Below are positions 25,931-32,989 of a stretch of DNA of 64,000 bases, in pieces. Under the pieces are notes generated by a model. That model did no database searches and was not told the DNA's origin. It saw nothing but the letters and a program-made list of their open reading frames with translations. The stretch is taken from positions 165,597 to 229,596 of the forward strand of contig JAPLCC010000011.1 of assembly GCA_026392415.1 (NCBI GenBank), read 5' to 3'. Numbering within the stretch: position 1 is the stretch's first letter; the number at the start of each line of letters is the position of its first letter. A program made the translations under genes and the position numbers. The DNA is from Propionibacteriales bacterium (GTDB lineage: Bacteria; Actinomycetota; Actinomycetes; Propionibacteriales; Nocardioidaceae).

Positions 25931-26617
25931 TCAGCGGGTCGCGCGCTCGGCCAGGCGTACGGCGGCGTGCTGGACGATCGCCACTTCCTCGCGGTCGCGC
26001 GCCGCTTCGTGGGGGACCGCACCCCCGAGCAGGCCTGCCGGTTGCGTGAGCCAGGCCCACACCTGCCAGGGATCCATCGTCGAGGCGAGCAGCGGCTCCA
26101 GGACCGGCCCGAGCTCGGGGCGCAGCTCGCCGGCCTCGTCGAGCTGGAAGGCGGGTATCAGCGTGCCGCCGTCGTGGGGCACGACGAGCAGGGCCCGCCG
26201 CTCCGCGGCCTTGTGTACGGCGAACCGGGTGGCGTTCTCCGACGTACGACGGATCTCGGCCAGCGACGCGTAACTGTGCGAGGCGCCGGCCAGCAGGGTG
26301 GCGCGGACCCGCGCCTGGTGGCGCAGCTGCACCAGGGCCAGCGGTACGGCGTGCGCCGGCTCCTCGCCCACCTGGTGCAGGACCTCGTCGAGGTCATGGA
26401 TCTGCTCGGGGGTCAGCGGCCCGCCGGTCGCAGGGTCACGCCAGCTGACCGCTCCGTCGATGTCGCGTTCGAAGGTCGGCAGACCAGCTTCGGCGAGCTG
26501 TCCGACCAGGCCGAGCTGTTCGAGCCAGGTCGCCAGGCGCGTCGCGATCTCCTGGGACTCCGCCCGGGGTCCGCTCGACCGGCAGGCGTGCTCGTCCTCG
26601 TGCATGGACCCCAGCAT
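25931..26617 (-). CDS. Uncharacterised protein with DUF2384/MbcA-like C-terminus
   Basis: 228 residues from ATG 26617 (ATG 26605 also possible). The C-terminal 80 residues (LLVVPHDGGTLIPAFQLDEAGELRP, LLASTMDPWQVWAWLTQPAGLLGGAVPHEAARD) resemble the MbcA/ParS/Xre toxin-binding domain in motif order: a DG.L.PAFQ strand, a dpW.v..WL helix and a GG..P.E.. turn. The N-terminal half is helical and unassigned. It starts 10 bases after the MFS pump gene and is likely in the same operon. No RES-type toxin gene is adjacent, so a toxin-antitoxin role is not supported. Confidence 0.6.
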   Translation of the reverse strand: MLGSMHEDEHACRSSGPRAESQEIATRLATWLEQLGLVGQLAEAGLPTFERDIDGAVSWRDPATGGPLTPEQIHDLDEVLHQVGEEPAHAVPLALVQLRHQARVRATLLAGASHSYASLAEIRRTSENATRFAVHKAAERRALLVVPHDGGTLIPAFQLDEAGELRPELGPVLEPLLASTMDPWQVWAWLTQPAGLLGGAVPHEAARDREEVAIVQHAAVRLAERATR

Positions 26618-26627
26618 TCCATCGCGA

Positions 26628-28091
26628 TCACTCCGGCGGCCTACGGGGCCGGAGCACGGCGAGCGCCACGACCAGGGCCCCGACCATCATGGCGACCGGG
26701 AGCCAGAACGCCGACTGCACCGCGGCGCTGACGTCGGGGGCGACGGCGAGCCGGGCGCCCGCGGGGAGTTGCTGCAGGTCGCCGATGCCGTCCTCGCCGA
26801 GCTGGGGGAGCCGCGCCGACAGCTGTCCGGTGAGGAGCACGGCGACGGCCGCGGTCGTGACCGACGTGGCGAGCTGGTTGAGGACGTTGATCATCGTGCT
26901 GCCCGACGGGATGTCCGCGTCCGCCAGGTCGCGGGTCGCCAGCGTGATCGTCGGCAGCATGGTCGCCCCGGCTCCGGTCGTGCCGAGCATCAGGAACGGC
27001 ACCAGTGACCAGTACGACGCGTCGGCGGCGAGCTGCACGGTGAAGCCGGCGTACCCGATGACCGCGAGCGTGATCCCGGTCGAGATCACCCGCACGGGCG
27101 GCACCCGGTCGATCAGCCGACCGGACACCTGGATCGAGATCCCTGCGGCCACGGCCTGCGGCACCATCAGGAGCCCGGTCGCCGTGGCCGACTCGCCGCG
27201 CGCCACCTGGAAGTAGAGGGGGACCAGGATGAGGGTCGAGAAGTAGCCGCCGGCGAACAGCACCAGCAGCAGCGCACCGCCGCCGGTGGCCCGGACCCCG
27301 AGCAGGCGCACCTTCAGCAGGGGCCCGGCGACCGTCAGTGCGTGGAGCACGAATCCGGCGAGCAGCACCAGCCCGAGCCCGATCGGTCCCACCGACGCGA
27401 GGTCCGCGAGGCTGCCCTCGGACAGCGAGGTCCCCAGCACCAGCAGCGCCATTGCCGGGGCAAGCAGGAGGAGCCCGGCGCGGTCGAGGGGGACGGTCGG
27501 GTCGCCCGGCACCGAAGGCAGGTTGCGGCGACCGAGCCACAGCGCGACGAGACCGACCGGCACGTTGACCAGGAAGATCCAGCGCCACGACAGGGTGTCG
27601 AGGACCCAGCCGCCGAGCGGCGGTCCGAGGACCGGCCCGACCAGGATGGGCAGGCCGAGCAGTGCCATCACGCGGCCCCGCTCGCCGGTCGGTGCGGCCC
27701 GCAGCGCGAGTGTCATCGCGGCCGGCATCACGAATCCGCCGCCGAAGCCCTGGAGCACCCGGAACGCGATCAGGCTCGGCGCGTCCCACGCTGTCGCGAC
27801 CACGGCCGAGCCCGCGGTGAACAAGGTGATCGCCGCGAGGAAGACCGTGCGGGCGCCGTACCTCCGGATGGCCCAGGCGGCCGCGGGGATCACGGTCGCG
27901 AGGGCGAGGGTGTAGCCCGTGCTGACCCACTGGATCAGGGGAAGAGAGGCGCCGGTCTCCTGGGCGAGCGGCGCGAGGGCGACCGCCACGACGGTGACGT
28001 CGAGCGGGATCATCACCGTCCCGACGATGACGGTGAGCACGACGACGGTGGCGCTCCGCGTGGCGGCGGAGGGGGAGGCAAGGGCGGTCAT
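26628..28091 (-). CDS. DHA2-family (EmrB/QacA) multidrug efflux MFS transporter
   Basis: 487 residues with fourteen predicted membrane segments. Family motifs are visible: LDVTVVAVALAPLAQ (motif D1 region), WVSTGYTLALATVIPAAAWAIRRYGARTVFL (motif A) and PILVGPVLGPPLGGWVLDTLSWRWIFLVNVPVG (motif C). These proton-coupled pumps export drugs or dyes. The promoter carries a long inverted repeat (28107-28126) between -35 TTGACC and the start, the layout used by MerR/SoxR activators, so the pump may be induced by redox-active compounds. The DUF2384-like gene follows 10 bases downstream. Confidence 0.9.
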   Translation of the reverse strand: MTALASPSAATRSATVVVLTVIVGTVMIPLDVTVVAVALAPLAQETGASLPLIQWVSTGYTLALATVIPAAAWAIRRYGARTVFLAAITLFTAGSAVVATAWDAPSLIAFRVLQGFGGGFVMPAAMTLALRAAPTGERGRVMALLGLPILVGPVLGPPLGGWVLDTLSWRWIFLVNVPVGLVALWLGRRNLPSVPGDPTVPLDRAGLLLLAPAMALLVLGTSLSEGSLADLASVGPIGLGLVLLAGFVLHALTVAGPLLKVRLLGVRATGGGALLLVLFAGGYFSTLILVPLYFQVARGESATATGLLMVPQAVAAGISIQVSGRLIDRVPPVRVISTGITLAVIGYAGFTVQLAADASYWSLVPFLMLGTTGAGATMLPTITLATRDLADADIPSGSTMINVLNQLATSVTTAAVAVLLTGQLSARLPQLGEDGIGDLQQLPAGARLAVAPDVSAAVQSAFWLPVAMMVGALVVALAVLRPRRPPE

Positions 28092-28106
28092 GGACCCTAC
28101 GGTCCA

Positions 28107-28126
28107 ACCTCAACTGTTGTTGAGGT
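28107..28126. promoter_or_regulatory. SoxR/MerR-type operator in the efflux pump promoter
   Basis: ACCTCAAC-TGTT-GTTGAGGT is a perfect 8-base inverted repeat; its central CCTCAAC...GTTGAGG resembles the SoxR box (CCTCAAGTTAACTTGAGG). On the minus strand -35 TTGACC (28129-28124) is followed after 19 bases by a weak -10 (GACCGT), the elongated spacing MerR-family activators correct. No soxR gene lies in the window. Confidence 0.65.
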
Positions 28127-28211
28127 CAAGCGGACTTCCAGGCGTGACCGGAGCGCCCGATCGCAGAGCAACCGAGGTGCGGGGTCGCCGTACACGCCTA
28201 GGGTGAGCGCC

Positions 28212-29012
28212 ATGAGCCTGCCGCCGCCCGGACCCGACACCACCGCCATCGTCACCGGAGCCTCCTCCGGCATCGGCACGGAGATCGCGCGCGACCTGTC
28301 CCGTCGCGGCCACCACGTGACCCTCGTGGCGCGGTCGGCTGACAAGCTCGAGGCGCTGGCGGCCGAACTGCCCGCAGGCGCCGACGTGCTCGCCACCGAT
28401 CTCTCCGACCGCCCCAGCCGGGCCGGGCTTCTCGACCGGGTCACCGCCAACGGTCGGTTCCCGAACATCCTGGTCAACAACGCCGGGCTGTCCACGATGG
28501 GCCCGGTGAGCGCATCGGACCCCGAGGCCGAGATGGGCATGATCGAGGTCGACGTCGTCGCGGTCGCGGACCTCTGCAGCCGGTTCCTCCCCGGCATGGT
28601 CGAGCGCGGGCAGGGCGTCGTGCTCAACGTCGCGTCGACGGCGGCCTTCCAGCCGCTACCCGGACAGGCGGGGTACGGCGCCGGCAAGGCGTTCGTCCTC
28701 TCCTACACGCAGAGCCTCGCCGGCGAGCTCCGAGGCAGCGGCGTCACGGCGACCACCCTGTGCCCCGGGCCCGTGGACACCGGCTTCGGTGAACGCGCCG
28801 GGTTCACCAAGGAGGAGGCGGAGGCCGCGCTGCCGAGCGTCATGTGGGTCACCGCCAAGGAGGTGGCACGCGCTGCCGTCGAGGGCATGGACAAGGGCCG
28901 CCTCGTCGTCATCCCCGGCAAGGTCAACCGGGCCGCCGCAGCCTTCGCGCAGGTCACCCCGCGGACACTGTTGCTGCCGATCCTCACGAAGAGCCACCCC
29001 GGCCTGCGCTGA
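28212..29012 (+). CDS. Short-chain dehydrogenase/reductase
   Basis: 266 residues of a classical SDR: cofactor loop TGASSGIG (residues about 14-21), NNAG, catalytic Ser in NVASTAAF and the YxxxK pair in GYGAGKAF, plus CPGPVDTGF. The Arg in LVARSADK favours NADP(H). The substrate is unknown; the closest general pattern is acyl or ketone reductases. TAGGGT at 28199-28204, 7 bases before ATG, implies a leaderless mRNA. It is followed after 6 bases by the P450 gene, so the pair may act in one pathway. Confidence 0.9.
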   Translation: MSLPPPGPDTTAIVTGASSGIGTEIARDLSRRGHHVTLVARSADKLEALAAELPAGADVLATDLSDRPSRAGLLDRVTANGRFPNILVNNAGLSTMGPVSASDPEAEMGMIEVDVVAVADLCSRFLPGMVERGQGVVLNVASTAAFQPLPGQAGYGAGKAFVLSYTQSLAGELRGSGVTATTLCPGPVDTGFGERAGFTKEEAEAALPSVMWVTAKEVARAAVEGMDKGRLVVIPGKVNRAAAAFAQVTPRTLLLPILTKSHPGLR

Positions 29013-29018
29013 CCGACC

Positions 29019-30299
29019 GTGCCGAGGAACGCGATCACACCGATGCCACCCGTGGCTGTCGGCGTCGGCCTGCCCTGGGACGTCGAGGTCGACGACGCGG
29101 TGGCCGTCCTCGCCCGGGCGCGCGCGACGTACGGCGACACGTTCGTCGTGGAGAGTGGCCGGGACCGCTACCTGTTCACGTTCTCCGCAACCGGCGTCGA
29201 ATCGTTCTACGCGCTGCCGGAGGAGCAGGCCAGCAAGGGCGTCGCCGACTACCTGATGCTGCGACGCAAGCTTCCCGAAGAGATCTTCGACGGCCGACGG
29301 ACACTGCCCGGGACGTTGTTCCGCAAGGGCGACGTGGCGTCGTACCTCGTGAACCTCGAGCGCGCGCTCGATACGACGGTTGCCGAACTGGGCGAGAGCG
29401 GCACGACCGACGTCTTCGCGCTGACCCGCCGGCTCGGACACCGGATGGGCCTGGCCTCCTGGGCCGGACCGGGGTGTGCCGACGGGCAGGTCTTCGAGGA
29501 CCTGGTCGTGGCCTTCGACGCGCTCGACGGTGCTGATGCGTTCGTGCACCCCGATGGGATGCGCGCGGTGGCCGCGTCGGGCCAGGCAGCCGAACGCTCG
29601 GCGCTGGCCCGGATCGTCGAACTGGTGGGCGATTCACTGCAGGCCCCGATCGACGAGCAGTCCCTCTTCGGCCGGATCGTCGGCGCCTGGGCCGACCAGC
29701 CGGACGTCGTACGACGGCAGGGGATCGGCTACGACGTCGCGCTGATCCACGTCGCCTCGATGTCCAACCTGGCGTCGGCCCTCGGATGGGCGCTGATCGA
29801 CCTCGTCGAGCACCCGGACCTCCTGGCGGCGGTGCGCGACGGCGACACGGACCTCGCCGGCCGCTGCTCGCTCGAATCGATCCGGTTGGCCCAGCGGTCG
29901 ATCATGGCGCGCACCGTGCTGTCCCCGGTGACGTTCGATGTCGGCGATGCCGTCCACGAGGTCGGCCCCGGGGCGACCATCGCGACCCTGCTCCCACTGA
30001 CTAACCAGACGCCTGCGCTGGGGCACGACATCTGGGACCCGGACCGCTGGAACCGGCACCGGTTCGTCGACACGGCTGGGCTCGCGAGCCCGCAGCTCGT
30101 GACCTCCTTCGGGCACGGCAGGCACTCGTGTCCGGCGCAGCCGTTCTCGCTCTCAGCGATGACGATGGCGATGACCAGGCTCGTCTCGACGTACGACCTC
30201 ACCGGCCAGTGGCGGACCTACCCGCGACCGGTGCCCGCCCAGATCGGGGGAGTGGCCCGCTCGGCCGAGCCCTGCCCGGTCTCCTACGTCCGGGCTTGA
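29019..30299 (+). CDS. Cytochrome P450
   Basis: 426 residues from GTG 29019 (ATG 29043 also possible). The heme loop reads SFGHGRHSCPAQPFS, with Cys as the iron ligand, and the K-helix ExxR is in ESIRLAQRS. The region expected to be the I-helix (VALIHVASMSNLASALGWALIDL) lacks the usual acid-Thr pair (AG-x-D/E-T), hinting at a peroxygenase-like, reductive or otherwise unusual oxygen-activation mode. No ferredoxin gene is adjacent. It follows an SDR gene by 6 bases. Confidence 0.85.
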   Translation: MPRNAITPMPPVAVGVGLPWDVEVDDAVAVLARARATYGDTFVVESGRDRYLFTFSATGVESFYALPEEQASKGVADYLMLRRKLPEEIFDGRRTLPGTLFRKGDVASYLVNLERALDTTVAELGESGTTDVFALTRRLGHRMGLASWAGPGCADGQVFEDLVVAFDALDGADAFVHPDGMRAVAASGQAAERSALARIVELVGDSLQAPIDEQSLFGRIVGAWADQPDVVRRQGIGYDVALIHVASMSNLASALGWALIDLVEHPDLLAAVRDGDTDLAGRCSLESIRLAQRSIMARTVLSPVTFDVGDAVHEVGPGATIATLLPLTNQTPALGHDIWDPDRWNRHRFVDTAGLASPQLVTSFGHGRHSCPAQPFSLSAMTMAMTRLVSTYDLTGQWRTYPRPVPAQIGGVARSAEPCPVSYVRA

Positions 30300-30401
30300 C
30301 CTCGACGTAGGACGACCAAGCCGATCTGGACGGTCCCGGGACTGGGGAGTTCAGCCGTTGCTCTTGCACGACACCCCGACCGTGCGGTTAGCGTGGAGCC
30401 C

Positions 30402-30674
30402 ATGACTCGGGATCATGACTACGTCGGCACGCGTTCCGCACCGCGCCCCGGTGGGCACTCCACCGCTCCGCCCAGCACCTATCCGGTGCGGCACCTGATC
30501 GCCTATCACCGGCTGATCGAGCGTCGCGATCGCGTCGATCCGGCTGTCGCCGTCGCGGAGTACGCCCGGGCGCATCCGGACATCGACCTGGACGCGCGCC
30601 GTACCTTCGCCGACTGGCACCTGGGCAGCCTGCTCGAGGACACCGTCGAGAGGCCGGGCGGCTACTTCCGCTGA
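30402..30674 (+). CDS. Small hypothetical protein, 90 residues
   Basis: I do not recognise a family. The N-terminal 25 residues are polar and probably disordered. The rest is helical and charged (YPVRHLIAYHRLIERRDRVDPAVAVAEYARAHPDIDLDARRTFADWHLGSLLED). Start ATG 30402 is supported by TTGCAC (30364-30369) and TAGCGT (30389-30394), 19 bases apart, giving a leaderless transcript. It appears monocistronic. Confidence 0.65.
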   Translation: MTRDHDYVGTRSAPRPGGHSTAPPSTYPVRHLIAYHRLIERRDRVDPAVAVAEYARAHPDIDLDARRTFADWHLGSLLEDTVERPGGYFR

Positions 30675-30734
30675 TCCGGCGGCGGACGTGGCGCGGATGA
30701 CAGGCTCTTGCGGGGGCAGACCTACGCTCGGAGC

Positions 30735-31076
30735 ATGCATCGAGTCGTGGCGGCCGCGGCCTGCGTCGTCCACATGCTCTTCGTCGCCTTCACCATCCTC
30801 GGTGGCTTCCTCGCCTGGATGATGCCGTGGGTCTTCATCCCGCACATCGCGGCGGCGGCCTGGGGCGGCCGGATGTCGGTCACCCGCGCGGCGTGCCCGC
30901 TCTCCCGGATCGAGGACTGGGGACGGACCGGGTCGGGGCGACCCCTGATGAGTGATCGCGGTTTCATCGCCCACTACTTCGAGGGCAGGGTCTACCCCGT
31001 CAAGCTCGCTCGTCGGATCGAGGTCCTCGTCGGGACGCTCGTGGTCGGCTCGTGGCTGGGGCTCGTCGTCCGCTGA
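30735..31076 (+). CDS. DUF2784-like small membrane protein
   Basis: 113 residues with three hydrophobic segments. The pattern ACVVHMLFVAFTILGGFLAWMMPW...HIAAAAWGG...ACPLSRIEDWGR...GFIAHYFEGRVYP matches the DUF2784 layout: a His in the first helix, GG, a CPL-x-x-x-E motif in the loop and HY. The function of the family is unknown. TACGCT lies 6 bases before ATG 30735, so the start is likely leaderless. Confidence 0.75.
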   Translation: MHRVVAAAACVVHMLFVAFTILGGFLAWMMPWVFIPHIAAAAWGGRMSVTRAACPLSRIEDWGRTGSGRPLMSDRGFIAHYFEGRVYPVKLARRIEVLVGTLVVGSWLGLVVR

Positions 31077-31105
31077 CGCCGCTCCGGTGCGAGAGCCAGG
31101 GAGAA

Positions 31106-31387
31106 TCAGGGCAGGTTCGGCGACACGTCGCTGCACTCGTCCTTGACGGCGTCTGCGAACTTGTCCGCGTCCCCCGTGGCGTCCTTGTTCTCCTCCGCCC
31201 AGTCGGTGAGCGCCTGAGCGGCATCGGCCGCCTTCTCGGCGTCACCCGACTCGACGGCGTCGTTCGCGTCCCTGGCCAGTTCGCAGTACTCCTTGGCGAG
31301 CTCGCCCTCGTCGGCGCCGCCACATGCCGTGAGCGAAAGTGCAGCCATCATCATCACGCTGCCGAGGCCGAGGCTGGTCTTCTTCAT
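31106..31387 (-). CDS. Small lipoprotein with charged helical domain
   Basis: 93 residues. The signal peptide (MKKTSLGLGSVMMMAALS) ends in lipobox LTAC, followed by GG. The mature protein is acidic and helical (LAKEYCELARDANDAVESGDAEKAADAAQALTDWAEENKD) with two Cys residues that may pair. It starts from ATG 31387 after GGGAG. No family recognised. The upstream gap to 31570 (183 bases) must hold its promoter and the divergent acyltransferase promoter. Confidence 0.8.
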   Translation of the reverse strand: MKKTSLGLGSVMMMAALSLTACGGADEGELAKEYCELARDANDAVESGDAEKAADAAQALTDWAEENKDATGDADKFADAVKDECSDVSPNLP

Positions 31388-31570
31388 GGGTGTCTCCCTG
31401 GGGGTCGTCGAGTTGGATCTCCAGCGGCTGTCCGCTGGCCACTGCCGCAGGCGGCTTCGAGAAGGGGACGATTGACGTGCCCTTCGGATTACACGAGGAC
31501 GTCGCTCGGTGTTCGGGGGCCGTGCCCGGGCCGTCACGTCACCCCGCGTACGCCGACTCGTTGAGCGCAC

Positions 31571-32413
31571 GTGGTGAGCAACGATCCCGCGGTGGGCAAG
31601 AGCCGTCTGCTGAAGGCGCCTCGTGCCGACCTCAGCGGTCGTGACCCGGCCTTCATCCGCCGGATGCTCCCGCGCCTGTGGCTGGTCGCGAGCGTGTGGT
31701 TCCGGGCCGAGGTCGAGGGCTTCGAGAAGGTGCCCGACGAACCGGTTCTGTTCGTCGGCAACCACAGCGGTGGCGCCGGCGTGCCGGACACCTTCGTGTT
31801 CCTGCTCGCCTACAACACCTACATGACCGTCGAGGGTCGACCGCTCTTCTCCCTCGGCCACGAGATGGTGACGTCCTTGCCCGGCATCGGAGCATTCGCC
31901 CGCAAGTTCGGCGTCGTCACCGCCAATCCGGGAGCCGCGACCGACGTGTTCGCGCAGGACGGCTCGGTGCTGGTCTACCCGGGCGGCGACGTCGAGGCGC
32001 TGCGCCCGTGGCGCGACCGCCACAAGATCGTCTTCGACGGCCGCAAGGGCTTCCTGCGCATCGCGCACGCCGCCGGCGTGAAGATCGTCCCGGTGGTCGC
32101 GACGGGTGGCCAGGACACCTTCTTCGTCCTCAACGACGGTCGGGCGACCGCGAAGCGCCTGCGCTTCGACAAGTTGTTGCGCGTGAAGACGCTGCCGATC
32201 TCGTTCAGCATCCCGTGGGGCTTCCTTCCCGGCGACCTGCCGCACGTCCCGCTGCCGGCGAAGATCCGGATCCAGCTGCTCGACCCCATCGACCTCGCTG
32301 AGCGGTTCGGCGACGAACCCGACTGGGACGAGGCGTACGACTACGTCACCAGCGTGATGCAGGCCGGCCTCTCCACCCTCGCCGCCAAGACCGTGCTGCC
32401 GGTGCTCGGGTGA
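31571..32413 (+). CDS. PlsC-like glycerol/phospholipid acyltransferase
   Basis: 280 residues. The acyltransferase block LFVGNHSGGAGVPD carries the catalytic NH-x-D-type motif, followed by VLVYPGGDVEALRPWRDRHKI (the glycerolphosphate-binding motif) and IVPVVATGG. It resembles actinobacterial members related to diacylglycerol acyltransferase-like enzymes rather than canonical PlsC. It likely transfers an acyl group to a glycerolipid at the membrane. GTG 31571 or 31574 serves as start. The stop overlaps the next gene's GTG by 4 bases, so the pair is coupled. Confidence 0.85.
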   Translation: MVSNDPAVGKSRLLKAPRADLSGRDPAFIRRMLPRLWLVASVWFRAEVEGFEKVPDEPVLFVGNHSGGAGVPDTFVFLLAYNTYMTVEGRPLFSLGHEMVTSLPGIGAFARKFGVVTANPGAATDVFAQDGSVLVYPGGDVEALRPWRDRHKIVFDGRKGFLRIAHAAGVKIVPVVATGGQDTFFVLNDGRATAKRLRFDKLLRVKTLPISFSIPWGFLPGDLPHVPLPAKIRIQLLDPIDLAERFGDEPDWDEAYDYVTSVMQAGLSTLAAKTVLPVLG

Positions 32414-32871
32414 GCGCCACCGCTCGCGTCACCTCGATCGTCGTCCGCCCGCGCGACGAGGTCTCGGTCTTCGCGACCGACCCCCAGCAGCTGCTGCCGT
32501 TGATCAGCGGTTTCGGACGGTTCCGCTTCCTCGGCCTCCGTGACGAGCCCGACCACGAGGAGTGGGAGGCGTTCCTCGACGTCGGCACGCTCCACATCGG
32601 CGGCGCCATCGACGTCGACCGCACCGATGAGCACCGCCTCCGATGGACTTCGCTGCGGGGCACCCGCAACGTCTTCGACCTCACCGTCGAGCCCGACGGC
32701 GCGGACCGGTCGCTGGTCACCATGTCGCTGACCATCACCCTGTCGGGACTGGTGATGTCGCGGATCGCCGAGCAGCTCGCACGGGGCATCATGACCCGGC
32801 ACCTCGACGCCGCCATCCAGCAGCTGCGCCACCACCTCGAGTGGGAGCAGGGCGGGGTCGGAGGCGGCTAG
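32410..32871 (+). CDS. SRPBCC-family protein (polyketide cyclase-like)
   Basis: 153 residues. The N-terminus (VVRPRDEVSVFATDPQQLLPLISGFGRFRFLG) and the strand series EWEAFLDVGTLHIGGAIDVDRTDEHRLRWTSLRGTRNVFDLTVEPDG, ending in a long C-terminal helix, fit a START/SRPBCC lipid- or ligand-binding fold. Coupled to the acyltransferase (GTGA overlap), it may bind the lipid substrate or product. Its stop codon TAG forms part of the candidate -10 box of the tRNA-like gene. Confidence 0.7.
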   Translation: MSATARVTSIVVRPRDEVSVFATDPQQLLPLISGFGRFRFLGLRDEPDHEEWEAFLDVGTLHIGGAIDVDRTDEHRLRWTSLRGTRNVFDLTVEPDGADRSLVTMSLTITLSGLVMSRIAEQLARGIMTRHLDAAIQQLRHHLEWEQGGVGGG

Positions 32872-32874
32872 AGT
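32869..32874 (+). promoter_or_regulatory. Candidate -10 box of the tRNA-like gene
   Basis: TAGAGT fits TANNNT and would start RNA at about 32881-32882, only 3-4 bases before the 5' end of the cloverleaf. A convincing -35 box is not visible at the expected position. Confidence 0.4.
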
Positions 32875-32884
32875 CCGACTTCAT

Positions 32885-32959
32885 CGGCGTGTAGCTCAGC
32901 AGCAGAGCACCGGGCTTCCTACCCGGAGGGCGCGGGGGCAGCACCCGCCACGTCGGCCA
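32885..32959 (+). ncRNA. tRNA-like RNA with abnormal D, anticodon and T loops, 3' CCA encoded
   Basis: A full cloverleaf can be drawn: acceptor stem CGGCGTG/CACGTCG (7 pairs, one G-U), U8-A9, D-stem GCTC/GAGC, anticodon stem CCGGG/CCCGG, 5-base variable loop, T-stem GCGGG/CCCGC, discriminator G and CCA. The D-loop is AGCAGCA without the G18-G19 pair, and the T-loop is GGCAGCA in place of TTCRANT, so the normal elbow contact cannot form. The anticodon loop CTTCCTA gives UCC (Gly) but with U37, where tRNAs have a purine. C1-G72 and G73 do not fit glycine identity. It is thus unlikely to be an ordinary elongator tRNA. The next start codon is 30 bases after the CCA. Confidence 0.75.
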
Positions 32960-32989
32960 GAAGACCTCAGCGACCGCGAGGAGGGGTGC

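Noticed and set aside
24166..26049. A 627-codon plus-strand frame opposite the MASE1-GGDEF gene
   Set aside because: Antisense shadow: it overlaps a protein with intact GGDEF motifs and has no recognisable domain or ribosome site.
25931..26617. Toxin-antitoxin module
   Set aside because: Only an MbcA/Xre-like C-terminus is present; there is no adjacent RES or other toxin gene, and the protein is much larger than such antitoxins.
32885..32959. Ordinary tRNA-Gly(UCC) or tRNA-Arg(CCU)
   Set aside because: The T-loop and D-loop consensus bases are missing, U37 is abnormal, and shifting the anticodon to CCU destroys the anticodon stem.
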